Positions 40,337-50,886 are shown, counted from the stretch's first letter. The stretch: DNA of 64,000 bases from Croceibacterium sp. TMG7-5b_MA50 (GCF_039830145.1 NZ_CP156082.1:2188001-2252000), one strand, 5' to 3'. The notes: generated by a model not told the origin, from the sequence alone. A program made the numbers and translations.

Positions 40337-42697
40337 ATGGACGTGACCCGTCGCGCATTGCTGCGCGGGGCCAGCACCGTGGCGCTGGTGCTGGGATCGG
40401 CGGAGCTTACACTGGCCGCGATGGCACAGCCCGCTCCCTCCGGGCGACGCCGGGTGGAGCCGGTGCCGATGCGTCATGTGCGCCTGAGCCGATCCCCCTT
40501 CGCCGACGCGTTCCGCGCCAATCGCGACTATCTGCTGGCGCTCGATCCTGAGCGGCTGCTGCACAATTTCTACCTGTCCGCCGGCCTGCCGGCACGCGGA
40601 CCTGTCTATGGCGGGTGGGAGGCGATGGGGATCGCCGGCCATACGCTCGGCCACTGGCTGTCCGCCTGCGCGCTGACCGTCGCCGGCAGCGGCGACGCCG
40701 CGATCGCCGCCCGGCTGGACCATGCCCTGGCGGAGATGGCTCGCATCCAGGCGGCGCATGGCGACGGCTATCTGGGCGGCACCACGGTCGAACGGGACGG
40801 GGAGACAGTCGACGGCAAGCTGGTGTTCGAGGAGGTGCGCCGGGGCGATATCCGCAGCAGCGGGTTCGACCTCAATGGCGGCTGGGTGCCGCTCTATACC
40901 TGGCACAAGGTGCATGCCGGCCTGATCGACGCGCATGTGCTGGCCGGCAATCCCCGCGCCATGCCGATCATGCTGGCTCTGGCCGGCTATCTCGCCGGCG
41001 TGCTCGAACCGCTGAGCGAGGAGCAATTACAGCGCGTGCTGCATGCCGAACATGGCGGCCTCAACGAAACCTACGCCGAAACCTACGCACTGACTGGCGA
41101 TGCCCGCTGGCTGCGGCTGGCGGAACGGCTGCGCCACCGGGCCGTGCTGGACCCGCTGACGGCGCAGCAGGACCGGTTGCAGGGGCTGCACGCCAACACG
41201 CAGATCCCCAAGGTCATCGGCCTCGCCCGCCTGCACGAGCTAACCGGCGACCCCTCCCATGCCGCCACGGCGCGCTTCTTCCACGACACGGTGACGCAGC
41301 ATCACAGCTACGTCATCGGTGGCAATTCGGAACGCGAGCATTTCGGTGCGCCCGACCAGCTGGCCGGCCGCATCACGGAAGCGACGTGCGAGGCGTGCAA
41401 CAGCTACAACATGCTGAAGCTGACGCGGCACCTCTATAGCTGGGAGCCGGATGCCCGCTGGTTCGACTTCTACGAGCGGGTGCAGCTGAACCACATCATG
41501 GCGCACCAGCGACCCGCCGATGGGCGCTTCGCCTATTTCATGCCGCTGGCCGCCGGCGCGCGCCGCGTATGGTCCAGCCCGGAGGACAGCTTCTGGTGCT
41601 GTGTCGGATCGGGCATGGAAAGCCATGCCAAGCACGGCGATAGCATCTGGTGGGCGGACGATGCGACGCTGTACCTGAACCTGTTCATCTCCTCCGAACT
41701 CGACTGGCCGGAGCGGGAATTGCGAGTAAACCTCATCACCATCATGCCGACGGAAGGCCACGCCATCGTGGCCGTCGATCGCACACCGCGCATAGGCCAA
41801 TCCCTTGCGGTGCGCCTGCCCGGCTGGGCGGACGGCGCCACGCTGAAGCTGAACGGTGCCCCGGCGAGCTATGCGTCGCGTAATGGCTATGCCGTGCTGG
41901 ACCGCCCGGTGCAGGCGGGCGACCAGATCGAGGTGGTGCTGCCGATGCGCCTGCAGGCGGAGCCGCTGCCCGATGATCCGGCACTGGTCGCCTTCCGCCA
42001 TGGCCCGCTGGTGCTGGGCGCCGATCTCGGCCCGGCGGCGGAGGAGTTCCGCGGGATCGCGCCGGCGCTTGTGGTGGACGGCGCGCCGACAGCCGCGCTG
42101 ACGCCGCTTGCCCGCGGCCGTCGCTATGCCGCGCGCGGCGCCATGGGCGAGCCGCTCGGCTTCGCCCCCTTCTTCGCGCAGCACGACCGGCGCGCGGCGG
42201 TGTATCTGCGCACCTTCACGCCCGCCGGGTGGGAGACCGCCCGCGAGGATTACGTGCGCTCCGCCAAGGAGGCATACGCACTGGCTGCGCGCACGGTGGA
42301 CGTGCTCTATCTGGGCGAGATGCAGCCGGAACGGGACCATGCCTTCGCCGCGGAGGCGAGCGAGGTCGTGAACTGGAGCGGGCGCTCCGCCCGCCGGCTG
42401 CGGCCGGGGCAGTCCTTCACCGCGATGCTCGCCCGCAGGCCCGGTCCCGCCGTGCTGCGGCTGATGGTGACGGAGGCTGACCGCGAGCGGCCGATGATCG
42501 TCAGCGTAAACGGGCAGGCGTTGGAACGCGGCGAACCCACCGGCGTGACCGCGGGCAATCTGGTCGCGGTCGATTATCTCGTCCCTTCCGCCGGGGAACA
42601 GGGTCGCGACCGGGCGGAGGTGAGCGTCACTGCCGAGCGGGCCGATGCGGTCATCTATGAAATGCGGATGATGAGCGCGACGACCGCCGCCGAATAG
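40337..42697 (+). CDS. Glycoside hydrolase family 127 (beta-L-arabinofuranosidase-like), Tat-exported
   Basis: The 786-residue protein begins MDVTRRALLRGASTVALVLG, a twin-arginine signal. The catalytic region has the (alpha/alpha)6 barrel with LNGGWVPLYTWHKVHAGLID. In GH127 a zinc site is formed by Glu, Cys and a Cys-Cys pair, with one cysteine as nucleophile. Here ITEATCEACNSYNMLKL and SFWCCVGSGMESHAKHGDS supply the matching residues. The C-terminal beta-sandwich domains complete the fold. AGAGGAAG precedes the ATG. Release of L-arabinofuranose from plant material is the family role; the real substrate here is not shown. Confidence 0.88.
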   Translation: MDVTRRALLRGASTVALVLGSAELTLAAMAQPAPSGRRRVEPVPMRHVRLSRSPFADAFRANRDYLLALDPERLLHNFYLSAGLPARGPVYGGWEAMGIAGHTLGHWLSACALTVAGSGDAAIAARLDHALAEMARIQAAHGDGYLGGTTVERDGETVDGKLVFEEVRRGDIRSSGFDLNGGWVPLYTWHKVHAGLIDAHVLAGNPRAMPIMLALAGYLAGVLEPLSEEQLQRVLHAEHGGLNETYAETYALTGDARWLRLAERLRHRAVLDPLTAQQDRLQGLHANTQIPKVIGLARLHELTGDPSHAATARFFHDTVTQHHSYVIGGNSEREHFGAPDQLAGRITEATCEACNSYNMLKLTRHLYSWEPDARWFDFYERVQLNHIMAHQRPADGRFAYFMPLAAGARRVWSSPEDSFWCCVGSGMESHAKHGDSIWWADDATLYLNLFISSELDWPERELRVNLITIMPTEGHAIVAVDRTPRIGQSLAVRLPGWADGATLKLNGAPASYASRNGYAVLDRPVQAGDQIEVVLPMRLQAEPLPDDPALVAFRHGPLVLGADLGPAAEEFRGIAPALVVDGAPTAALTPLARGRRYAARGAMGEPLGFAPFFAQHDRRAAVYLRTFTPAGWETAREDYVRSAKEAYALAARTVDVLYLGEMQPERDHAFAAEASEVVNWSGRSARRLRPGQSFTAMLARRPGPAVLRLMVTEADRERPMIVSVNGQALERGEPTGVTAGNLVAVDYLVPSAGEQGRDRAEVSVTAERADAVIYEMRMMSATTAAE

Positions 42698-42756
42698 CGG
42701 TCGCCTGACGGTTACCGCTGGCGCGCACCGTCCAGGAACCTTTGGAGTACCGACGC

Positions 42757-42787
42757 AAAAAGGGCCGGGGGATCGCTCCCCCGGCCC
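42757..42787 (-). terminator. Rho-independent terminator of ompA
   Basis: On the minus strand GGGCCGGGGGA and TCCCCCGGCCC pair around a 4-base loop and are followed by TTTTT. It lies 28 bases past the ompA stop and also ends close to the GH127 stop on the other strand. Confidence 0.88.
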
Positions 42788-42814
42788 GATCTGTCTGCCT
42801 TGGCAGGTTTGGGC

Positions 42815-43933
42815 TTAGCGGCCCGAACCCGGACCGTAGCTGATTTCCACGCGGCGGTTCTGCAGCTCGCGGACGCCGTCGGCGGTCGGAACGCGCAGGT
42901 TGGCTTCGCCGAACGCTTCGCTGGTGATGCGAGCGGCCGGAATGCCCTTGCCGGTCAGGTACGTACGGACGGCGTCGTTACGACGGCCGGCCAGACCCAG
43001 GTTGTACTGGGTGGAACCCGACGTGTCGGTGTAGCCCGCCAGCATGATCGGCACGTTGGCGCAGTTGCCATACGCGGTGACCGCGCTGTCCAGGATCGTC
43101 GCAGCCTCAGGCGTGATCGCCGACTTATCCCAGTCGAAGAACACGATGTACGGCCCACGGTTGCACTGCACGACCGGCGGAGGCGGCGGCGGGGGCGGCG
43201 GGGGAGGCGGCGGCGGCGGGGGCGGCGGCGGCGGCGGGGGCGGCGGCGGCGGAGCCTCGCCACCCAGGTTCGCCGTCAGCGTCAGCAGCGCGGAGTGCGA
43301 CTCGATGTCGTAGCTCGCGGCGCGACCCAGGCCGTCTACGGCGTCGAAGTTGTTGGTGTTGAGGTAACGATACTTCAGACCGACATCGACGCTTTCCGTC
43401 ACCGGCACGCGCAGCTGCGCGATACCCTGGTAAGCCCAGTCATTGTCCGTCTGCGACGGGATCAGGTCAGGGCCACCGGCAGACAGCTGCATCTTCGACC
43501 AGGCGCGACCGAAGCCGCCACCGAAGGACAGGCCGACGCCGTCTTCACCACCAATGTCGAACATCGCGTTCAGCATGGCAGCAGCGACACGGACGTGCCC
43601 GCGGGCTTCGGCGGTGCCGAAGTCGAGGCCGGGCGTCGCGTTCAGCGGCAGACCAACGGTGGTGTTGGTGGTGACGCTGTCGGGATCGGTCTGCAGCCAG
43701 AACCCTTCCAGCTCGGCCCGGACGGGACCGAAATCGTAGCCGACGAAGCCGCCGACATCGAAGCCCTCGTCGCTCTCGACCGAGAACGCGTCATCGGTGG
43801 TGCCGCTGTCGACGTCGATGTCGCTCGGCAGGGCGATGCCGCCCTGGATACCGATATACGGCTGGCCATCCTTGGCGGTGGCGGGCACGGCGATCGCCGA
43901 TGCCAGCAGCAGCCCCAACGCAAATTTCTTCAT
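42815..43933 (-). CDS. ompA: OmpA-family outer-membrane protein with 26-proline hinge
   Basis: The 372-residue protein has a signal cut near VPATAKDG, an 8-strand beta-barrel with alternating hydrophobic residues (GIQGGIALPSDI through YDIESHSALLTLTANLGG), a run of 26 prolines encoded at 43175-43252, and a peptidoglycan-binding OmpA domain. That domain has YIVFFDWDKSAITPEAATIL, LAGYTDTSGSTQYNLGLAGR and GVRELQNRRVEISY. AGGGGA precedes the ATG, and a good promoter lies at 43967-43996. The barrel-hinge-OmpA order is the common major porin type of sphingomonads. The proline run is unusually pure. Confidence 0.95.
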   Translation of the reverse strand: MKKFALGLLLASAIAVPATAKDGQPYIGIQGGIALPSDIDVDSGTTDDAFSVESDEGFDVGGFVGYDFGPVRAELEGFWLQTDPDSVTTNTTVGLPLNATPGLDFGTAEARGHVRVAAAMLNAMFDIGGEDGVGLSFGGGFGRAWSKMQLSAGGPDLIPSQTDNDWAYQGIAQLRVPVTESVDVGLKYRYLNTNNFDAVDGLGRAASYDIESHSALLTLTANLGGEAPPPPPPPPPPPPPPPPPPPPPPPPPPVVQCNRGPYIVFFDWDKSAITPEAATILDSAVTAYGNCANVPIMLAGYTDTSGSTQYNLGLAGRRNDAVRTYLTGKGIPAARITSEAFGEANLRVPTADGVRELQNRRVEISYGPGSGR

Positions 43934-43966
43934 ATGAACAATCCCCTTAATTGCCTGCGCACCCGC

Positions 43967-43996
43967 TATATAGATGCTTACCTTGCAGGACCGCAA
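43967..43996 (-). promoter_or_regulatory. Predicted ompA promoter overlapped by a TTGC/GCAA dyad
   Basis: TTGCGG (minus strand, 43996-43991) and TATATA (43972-43967) are separated by 18 bases and lie 34 bases before the ompA start. The -35 box is part of the dyad CTTGC-AGGACC-GCAA at 43982-43997. A related and perfect dyad, GTTGCA-GGAT-TGCAAC, lies at 44125-44140. In the 339-base gap 43934-44272 there are also two hairpins belonging to the amtB side. Confidence 0.6.
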
Positions 43997-44124
43997 CAGT
44001 GCCGCGGGTGCCGCAGCCATCCCGGACCGGTGTGACTCTCGTCCCACCGAGCAGCAACCTAAGGAATGACAGGAATTTTCGTTCCGCCGCAGTGCAGCGT
44101 TGCCACCAGCTTTTTTGCTCACTG

Positions 44125-44140
44125 TTGCAGGATTGCAACT
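44125..44140. promoter_or_regulatory. Perfect 16-bp dyad upstream of ompA
   Basis: GTTGCA-GGAT-TGCAAC is a perfect inverted repeat with 6-bp arms. It matches the dyad over the ompA -35 box at 13 of 16 positions. It could bind a dimeric regulator, but none is identified. Confidence 0.45.
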
Positions 44141-44162
44141 CTTTTGCTGCCCTGAATGGACG

Positions 44163-44191
44163 AAAAAAGGGCCGGAGCGATGCTCCGGCCC
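44163..44191 (-). terminator. Rho-independent terminator of glnK-amtB
   Basis: On the minus strand GGGCCGGAGC and GCTCCGGCCC pair around a 3-base loop and are followed by TTTTTT. It lies about 80 bases past the amtB stop. A second, longer inverted repeat (AACCGCCCCGC against GCGGGGCGGTT, 44223-44267) lies between it and amtB without a T-run. Confidence 0.87.
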
Positions 44192-44272
44192 GATGAGGTG
44201 CGTTCGCAGGAGGAACGTCGTGGAACCGCCCCGCACTGCACCACAGGAGGGTGCGGCGGGGCGGTTGATCCG

Positions 44273-45640
44273 TCAGTAATTGTAGGCCCGCTCGCCATGC
44301 TCGCCGAGGTCGAGGCCTTCGCGCTCCACTTCGGGGGAGACGCGCAGGCCCGTCACCAGCTTGGCGATCGTGAAGGCGATGGCCGCGCCGACCGCTGCCC
44401 AGACCATCGCCAGCAGCACCGCGGCGATCTGGATGCCGAGCTGGCCACCCAGGTCGTAATCCTCGGCCCCCGGGCCACCCAGGCCCGGCAGCATGGTGAA
44501 GGCGGTGCCGATGGAACCGATGATGCCGCCGATGCCGTGGATGCCGAACGCGTCCAGGCTGTCGTCCAGCTTCAGCTTGGGCTTGATGCTGACTACGAAC
44601 ACCGCGCACAGCACCGCGGCGATCGCGCCCAGCAGGATGGCGCCGAACGGGCCGGAATTGCCCGCCGCCGGCGTCACCGCGACCAGACCCGCGATCGCGC
44701 CGGAACAGGCGCCCAGCAGCGATCCCTTGTGGCCCAGCGCCCGCTCCGTCAGCATCCAGAACAGCACGCCCGCCGCCGTCGCGACAAAGGTGTTGATCAG
44801 CGCCAGCGCGGCGGAACCGTTGGCTTCCAGCGCGGAACCCGCATTGAAGCCGAACCAGCCGCACCACAGCAGGCCGGTGCCGATCAGCGTCATGGTCAGC
44901 GAATGCGGGGCCATGATCTCGGTCTTGTAGCCGAGGCGGGGCCCCAGGATCAGCGCGCCGACCAGTGCGGAGACACCGGCATTGATGTGCACCACCGTGC
45001 CGCCGGCGAAGTCCAGCGCACCCCAGCCGAAGATCAGGCCGGTCGTTTCGGGCGTGGCACCGGCGTACCAGACCATGTGCGCGATCGGGAAATAGACGAT
45101 CAGCAGCCACACCAGCGCGAACACCATCAGGGCGGAGAACTTCATGCGTTCCACCAGGCCGCCCACCACCAGGCTGACGGTGATCGCGGCAAAGGTCATC
45201 TGGAACGCGATGAACACGTATTCGGGGATGGAGACGCCTTCGGTGAAGGTCGCCGCCGTGCTGTCCGCCGTGACACCCGCCAGGAAGAACTTGCCGGAGG
45301 AGATGAACTGGTTGGCGTCGCCGCCGAAGGCGAGGCCGTAGCCGAACATGACCCACACGATCATGGCGAGGCTCGCCACCGCCAGGATCTGCGTCAGCAC
45401 GGACAGCATGTTCTTGGTCCGGACCAGGCCGCCGTAGAACAGCGCCAGGCCCGGCACGATCATCGCCATCACCAGCACGGTGGCGATCAGCATCCAGGCG
45501 GTGTCGCCCTTGTCGACGGTGGCGGTCACCGGCTCGATCACCTCGTCCGCCTGCAGCGCGGCATCCTGCGCCCACGCGGCAGTGGCGGCGAACAGGCCGG
45601 CGCCCAGCGCGCCCGCCCCACTCACAAATTTGCGGATCAT
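44273..45640 (-). CDS. amtB: Ammonium transporter AmtB
   Basis: The 455-residue trimeric channel has an export signal ending in AAWAQ followed by eleven membrane helices. FGWGALDFAGGTVVHINAG holds the first of the pore histidines, GWFGFNAGSALEANG lies in the next conserved stretch, and FGIHGIGGIIGSIGTAF holds the second histidine pair motif. The start at 45640 follows AGGGGG; Met at 45655 is an alternative. It is co-transcribed with glnK, the PII protein that blocks it when nitrogen is plentiful. Confidence 0.95.
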   Translation of the reverse strand: MIRKFVSGAGALGAGLFAATAAWAQDAALQADEVIEPVTATVDKGDTAWMLIATVLVMAMIVPGLALFYGGLVRTKNMLSVLTQILAVASLAMIVWVMFGYGLAFGGDANQFISSGKFFLAGVTADSTAATFTEGVSIPEYVFIAFQMTFAAITVSLVVGGLVERMKFSALMVFALVWLLIVYFPIAHMVWYAGATPETTGLIFGWGALDFAGGTVVHINAGVSALVGALILGPRLGYKTEIMAPHSLTMTLIGTGLLWCGWFGFNAGSALEANGSAALALINTFVATAAGVLFWMLTERALGHKGSLLGACSGAIAGLVAVTPAAGNSGPFGAILLGAIAAVLCAVFVVSIKPKLKLDDSLDAFGIHGIGGIIGSIGTAFTMLPGLGGPGAEDYDLGGQLGIQIAAVLLAMVWAAVGAAIAFTIAKLVTGLRVSPEVEREGLDLGEHGERAYNY

Positions 45641-45669
45641 GTTGGTCCCCCTCATGGTCGTGCCCCCGC

Positions 45670-46144
<475 letters not shown>

Positions 46145-46179
46145 AAAAGTGTAAGCAACTGCCTAAAAAACAGGCAGCG

Positions 46180-46875
46180 TCAGGTGTCGCCAAGCTCCAG
46201 TTCCGCCACCACCGGCAGGTGATCGCTGGCTACCGCGCTCGCCGCGCTGTGGTGGACGCGCACGCCGGTGCAGGTCCAGTGCGGCGAATGGACGATGCGG
46301 TCCAGCGCCGCCAACGGCCGCCCGCTGGGGAAGGAACGTCCGCAATCGAGCACCTGCCAATCGCCGCCGAACGCGGTCAGCGCCCCCTTGCGCGGCGACC
46401 ATTCGTTGAGATCGCCCATCATCACCGCCGGCAGGGCACAGCCATCTGCCGCAACGCAGGCAGCGGCGATCTGGCGGCGGCGGAGCAGCCCGGACAGATC
46501 GAGATGCATGCCGAAGACGGCGAAGCTCCGCCCCTCATGCGCCAGCCGACCCATGACGCAGCCGCGCGGCTCCAGCGTGGGCAGGGTGATAGCCTCGCCG
46601 CCCAGCACCTCGATCCCGCGCCGCGCCAGCAGGGCATTGCCGTGCCAGCCCATGGACAGCGGCCGCATCGCGACCGGCACCACCTGCCAGTGATGCTCGT
46701 CCAGCAGCGCGCGATCCAGCACCGTCTCCCGCTGGCCGTAACGGCGATCCGCCTCCTGCAACGCGACCACGTCGGCGCCGATCTCGTGCAGCACGGTCAG
46801 GATGCGTTCGGGATCGCGCCGCCGGTCGCGGCCCACGCCCTTGTGGATGTTGTAGCTGGCGAAGGTCAGGCGCAT
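46180..46875 (-). CDS. Endonuclease/exonuclease/phosphatase (EEP) family hydrolase
   Basis: The 231-residue protein has the EEP motifs in order: FASYNIHKGVG, VVALQEADRRYGQRE, FGMHLDLSG, MMGDLNEW and ASDHLPVVAELEL. These give the Asn, Glu, Asp and His of the metal-dependent active site. Small members of this kind hydrolyse phosphodiester bonds in nucleic acid or lipid headgroups; which one applies cannot be told. No signal peptide is present. It is next to prfC by 16 bases but is not clearly related to it. Confidence 0.87.
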   Translation of the reverse strand: MRLTFASYNIHKGVGRDRRRDPERILTVLHEIGADVVALQEADRRYGQRETVLDRALLDEHHWQVVPVAMRPLSMGWHGNALLARRGIEVLGGEAITLPTLEPRGCVMGRLAHEGRSFAVFGMHLDLSGLLRRRQIAAACVAADGCALPAVMMGDLNEWSPRKGALTAFGGDWQVLDCGRSFPSGRPLAALDRIVHSPHWTCTGVRVHHSAASAVASDHLPVVAELELGDT

Positions 46876-46891
46876 CGCCGCACCAACGCTC

Positions 46892-48409
46892 CTACCGCTC
46901 CTTGGTGGCGCTGAACGTCAGGTCGGGATGCTTTTCCTGCTGGTAGCCGATGTCCCACGGGCTCTTGGCCATGAACACCATGTCGCCATCGCGGTCCCGC
47001 GCCAGGTTGGCGCGGTTGAAGCTGGCGAACTGCTCCTGCGCCGCGGCCGGCCCCTTGATCCAGCGCGCGGTCGCGAAGGGCGATGGCTCCAGCATCGCGG
47101 CCACCTTGTATTCCGCCTCCAGCCGGCTGACGAGCACCTCCAGCTGCAGCTGCCCGACAACGCCGACGATCCATTGCGCGCCGATCTCCGGGTAGAATAC
47201 CTGGATCACGCCCTCTTCGCTGAGGTCGTCCAGCGCATTGCGCAACTGCTTGGTCTTGGTCGGATCGACCAGCGCCACGCGGCGCAGGATCTCCGGCGCG
47301 AAGTTCGGCAGGCCGGTGAAGCGAACATCGTTCCGCTCGCTCAAGCTGTCGCCGACCCGCAGCGTGCCGTGATTGGGGATGCCGATGATGTCGCCCGCCT
47401 CCGCCGTGTCGGCGATCTCGCGGTCCTGCGCGAAGAACAGGATCGGCGAATGGACCGCGATCGGCTTGCCCAGGCCACTCGGCACCAGCTTCATACCGCG
47501 CTTGAAGGTGCCCGATACCATCCGCATGAAGGCGATCCGGTCGCGATGCTGCGGGTCCATGTTGGCCTGCACCTTGAACACGAAGCCGGTCACCTCCTCG
47601 CGCTCCGGCCCGACGCTGCCGCCATCGGCGGGCTGCGGACGCGGCGGAGGGGCGTGCGCGGCGATGGCGCCGATCAGCTCCTCCACCCCGAAATTCTTCA
47701 GCGCGGACCCGAAATAGACCGGCGTCAGGTCGCCGTTGCGATAGGCCTCGCCATCGAACTCGGGATAGCCCGCTTGCGCCAGCTCGATCTCCTCAGCCAA
47801 CTCGTCCGGCACCGGTTCGCTGTCGCGCCCGCCCAGCCATTCGCGGCTTGGCCCTTCCGGGCGGCTGATCGTGCCGCTGGCGAAATCGAGTACGCCCTGG
47901 AATGTGCCGCCCATGCCGACCGGCCAGCTCTGCGGGCTGACGTCCAGCGCCAGCGCATCCGCCACCTCGTCCAGCAGCTCGAACCCGCTGCGCCCTTCGC
48001 GGTCGACCTTGTTGATGAAGGTGATGATCGGGACGGACCGCAGGCGGCACACCTCGAACAGCTTGCGGGTCTGCGGCTCGATGCCCTTTGCGGCGTCGAT
48101 CACCATCACCGCGGAATCGACCGCCGTCAGCGTGCGGTAGGTATCCTCGCTGAAATCCTCGTGCCCCGGCGTGTCCAGCAGGTTGAAGGTAATCCCGTCC
48201 CGCTCGAACGTCATCACGCTGGACGTGACGGAGATGCCGCGCTGCTGCTCGATCTTCATCCAATCGGACCGGGCGCGCCGCGCCTGGCCACGGGCCTTCA
48301 CCTCGCCCGCCAGGTGGATGGCGCCGCCGCTCAGCAGCAGCTTTTCCGTCAGCGTGGTCTTGCCGGCGTCGGGGTGGGAGATGATGGCAAAGGTGCGGCG
48401 ATTGGACAT
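46892..48409 (-). CDS. prfC: Peptide chain release factor 3
   Basis: The 505-residue translational GTPase recycles RF1 and RF2 after peptide release. ISHPDAGKTTLTEKLLL is the P-loop, DTPGHEDFSEDTYR the G3 motif and FINKVDREGR the G4 motif. SDWMKIEQQRGISVTSSVM is the RF3-specific switch I. The C-terminal domains end with FMAKSPWDIGYQQEKHPDL, as expected. The length is slightly below that of E. coli (529). Confidence 0.96.
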   Translation of the reverse strand: MSNRRTFAIISHPDAGKTTLTEKLLLSGGAIHLAGEVKARGQARRARSDWMKIEQQRGISVTSSVMTFERDGITFNLLDTPGHEDFSEDTYRTLTAVDSAVMVIDAAKGIEPQTRKLFEVCRLRSVPIITFINKVDREGRSGFELLDEVADALALDVSPQSWPVGMGGTFQGVLDFASGTISRPEGPSREWLGGRDSEPVPDELAEEIELAQAGYPEFDGEAYRNGDLTPVYFGSALKNFGVEELIGAIAAHAPPPRPQPADGGSVGPEREEVTGFVFKVQANMDPQHRDRIAFMRMVSGTFKRGMKLVPSGLGKPIAVHSPILFFAQDREIADTAEAGDIIGIPNHGTLRVGDSLSERNDVRFTGLPNFAPEILRRVALVDPTKTKQLRNALDDLSEEGVIQVFYPEIGAQWIVGVVGQLQLEVLVSRLEAEYKVAAMLEPSPFATARWIKGPAAAQEQFASFNRANLARDRDGDMVFMAKSPWDIGYQQEKHPDLTFSATKER

Positions 48410-48461
48410 GGCCGGCGCCAGTAGCGGGGCACGGGGGCGGCGTCCACTTGCACACCTTCGA

Positions 48462-48486
48462 TCCTCCCCATCACCGATGGGGAGGA
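48462..48486. repeat. Perfect hairpin between pheT and prfC
   Basis: TCCTCCCCATC-ACC-GATGGGGAGGA has 11-bp perfect arms and a 3-base loop, 9 bases past the pheT stop. It has no T-run. Its form is that of a REP-like dispersed palindrome, and it may stabilise the pheT 3' end; I did not find a second full copy in the window. Confidence 0.55.
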
Positions 48487-48495
48487 CAGGCTGCC

Positions 48496-50886
48496 TCAGC
48501 CCCGCAGCACAGCGCCCAGCTTGGTCGCGGCGGCCACCACCTTGTCGCTGATGCCGCTCAGCACCCCTTCCGTGTAGCTTTCGCCCTGCGGTTGCAGCAC
48601 CACCTCGATCGCCAGCGACTTCTGCCCTTCCGGCACGCCGGCGCCGCTGAACTGGTCGAACAGCCGCGCTTCCACGATGTTGGCCTTATCCGCACCCTTC
48701 ACCGCACGCAGCAGGTCGCCTGCCGGCAGCGCGGCGGGCACCAGGAAGGCGAAGTCGCGCAGCACCGGCTGCAGCGCCGGCGGGCTGTAGGCAGAGCGGG
48801 CGAAGCCGGCCGACTTGCGCAGCGGGATCGCATCCAGGAACAGCTCGACCGCGACGACGGGCCCGTTGAGGTCGAACTGCTTCAGGGTGGCCGGATGCAG
48901 CGCACCGAAGCGGGCCAGCACCACCTTGGGTCCCAGCCGCAACGTGCCCGACTGGCCGGGGTGGAACTGCGGACCCGCATCCCCCATCACCTGCAGCTTG
49001 TCGACCGGCGCGCCGGCCTCCGCCAGCAGGGCCAGCGCCTCCGCCTTGGCACCAAAGGGGTCGAAGCCGGTCGCCTTGCCATTGGCCCAGCCGCGCGCGC
49101 GGCTCTCGCCCGCCAGCACCACGCCCAGCGTCGGCCGCTCCGCGCTGGCGCCATCGGGGCTGCGGCCATAGCGGCGGCCGATCTCGAACAGGCGCAGGCT
49201 GGACGCGCCGCGTGCCTGGTTGCGTGCCGCCGCCAGCAGCAGGCCGGGCAGCAACGACGGGCGCATCACCTTCAGCTCCTCGCTGATCGGGTTGTCGAGC
49301 ACCCAGGGCTGCTCGCCCTCGGCCACGAAGGCATCTGCTGCCGCAACGGGCAGGAACGACCAAGTCACCGCCTCCATCAGCCCGCGCGCCGCCGCCGCGC
49401 GGCGCACGCGCCGTTCGGTCAGCTGCGCCGGCGTGGCGGTGGGACGCGCCACGCCATCCGCCCGCGGCAGCGCGACGCTGGCCACATGATCCAGCCCGTG
49501 CACCCGCACCACCTCCTCCACCAGGTCGGCCGGGCCGACGATGTCCGGACGCCAGGTCGGCGCGGTCACGGTCCAGTCCGCCGCCACGGCGAAGCCCAGC
49601 CGGCCAAGGATGGCGCGCTGTTCCCCTTCCGCCACGTCCACGCCGCCCAGCCGGCGGGTGAGCTGCGGATCGAACGCGATCACGGCGGTTGCCAGCGGCG
49701 GCTCGCCCGCGCGCACGACCTCCGACGCTTCGCCGCCGCACATCTCCAGGATCATGGAGGTGAGGATTTCCAGCCCGTCCGCCAGGAAGGCCGGGTCCAC
49801 GCCCCGCTCGAACCGGGTACGCGCATCGCTGGCGATGCCGAGCTTGCGGCCGGTCGCGCCGATGCTCTCCGGATCGAAGTAGGCGATCTCCAGCAGCACG
49901 TCGGTCGTGCCGTCGGTGACGCTCGATTCCTCGCCGCCCATGATGCCGGCGATGTCATGCACGCCCGCATCGTCGGCGATCACCAGCATGTCGGGGTCGA
50001 GGCGGTAGGTCTTGCCGTTCAGCGCCAGCACCTCCTCTCCGTAACCGGCGCGCCGCGCCACCACCGGACCCGTCAGCTTCGCCAGATCATAGACATGCGC
50101 CGGCCGGCCGAAGCCCAGCGACAGGAAGTTGGTAACGTCCACCAGCGCGCTGATCGGCCGCTGCCCGGCGCTCAGCAGCGCCTGCTGCAACCAGCGCGGG
50201 CTCGGCCCGTTGCGGACACCGCGGATCACGCGGGCGAAGAAGGCGGGGCAGCCGGCGGGATCGTCGGTGCGGATCGTCACCGGACAGGGGAAGCTGCCCG
50301 CCACCGGCTCCACCGGCAGCGGCTTCAGCGTGCCCAGCCCCCCGGCGGCAAGGTCGCGGGCGATGCCATGCACGCCCATGCAATCGGGCCGGTTGGGCGT
50401 GATCGCCACGTCGAACACGGGCGAGGCGTTGAAGAACGCCGCCGCCGCCATGCCGACCTGTGCATCCGCCGGCAGCTCGATGATGCCCTCATGCTCGTCG
50501 CCGAGCTGCAGTTCGCGCACGGAGCACATCATGCCGTTGCTCTCGACCCCGCGGATCGCGCTCTTCTTCAGCACCAGGCCGTTCGCCGGCACGGTCGCGC
50601 CCGGCAGGCCGAGCACGCCCTTCATCCCCGCGCGGGCATTGGGCGCGCCGCACACCACCTGCAGCGGATCGCCGCTGCCGGTATCGACGGTCAGCACCTG
50701 CAACCGGTCGGCTTGCGGGTGCGGCGCGGCGGTCAGCACCTCCGCCACCTGGAACCCCTGCAACGCGACGGCGGGATCGTCCAGCCCCTCGACCTCGATG
50801 CCCAGCGCGTTCAGCTTGGCGGCGATCTCGGCGGCGGTCGCCTGCGTGTCGAGGTGGCTGGTCAGCCAGGCGAGCGAAAACTTCAT
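48496..50886 (-). CDS. pheT: Phenylalanyl-tRNA synthetase beta subunit
   Basis: The 796-residue subunit starts [20 protein letters not shown]. The tRNA-binding (EMAP-like) domain at about residues 40-150 includes [15 protein letters not shown]. The B3/B4 editing region has [14 protein letters not shown], the B5 domain has [12 protein letters not shown], and the C-terminal anticodon-binding domain has [12 protein letters not shown]. It overlaps pheS by ATGA. A hairpin follows at 48462-48486. Confidence 0.97.
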   Translation of the reverse strand: MKFSLAWLTSHLDTQATAAEIAAKLNALGIEVEGLDDPAVALQGFQVAEVLTAAPHPQADRLQVLTVDTGSGDPLQVVCGAPNARAGMKGVLGLPGATVPANGLVLKKSAIRGVESNGMMCSVRELQLGDEHEGIIELPADAQVGMAAAAFFNASPVFDVAITPNRPDCMGVHGIARDLAAGGLGTLKPLPVEPVAGSFPCPVTIRTDDPAGCPAFFARVIRGVRNGPSPRWLQQALLSAGQRPISALVDVTNFLSLGFGRPAHVYDLAKLTGPVVARRAGYGEEVLALNGKTYRLDPDMLVIADDAGVHDIAGIMGGEESSVTDGTTDVLLEIAYFDPESIGATGRKLGIASDARTRFERGVDPAFLADGLEILTSMILEMCGGEASEVVRAGEPPLATAVIAFDPQLTRRLGGVDVAEGEQRAILGRLGFAVAADWTVTAPTWRPDIVGPADLVEEVVRVHGLDHVASVALPRADGVARPTATPAQLTERRVRRAAAARGLMEAVTWSFLPVAAADAFVAEGEQPWVLDNPISEELKVMRPSLLPGLLLAAARNQARGASSLRLFEIGRRYGRSPDGASAERPTLGVVLAGESRARGWANGKATGFDPFGAKAEALALLAEAGAPVDKLQVMGDAGPQFHPGQSGTLRLGPKVVLARFGALHPATLKQFDLNGPVVAVELFLDAIPLRKSAGFARSAYSPPALQPVLRDFAFLVPAALPAGDLLRAVKGADKANIVEARLFDQFSGAGVPEGQKSLAIEVVLQPQGESYTEGVLSGISDKVVAAATKLGAVLRG

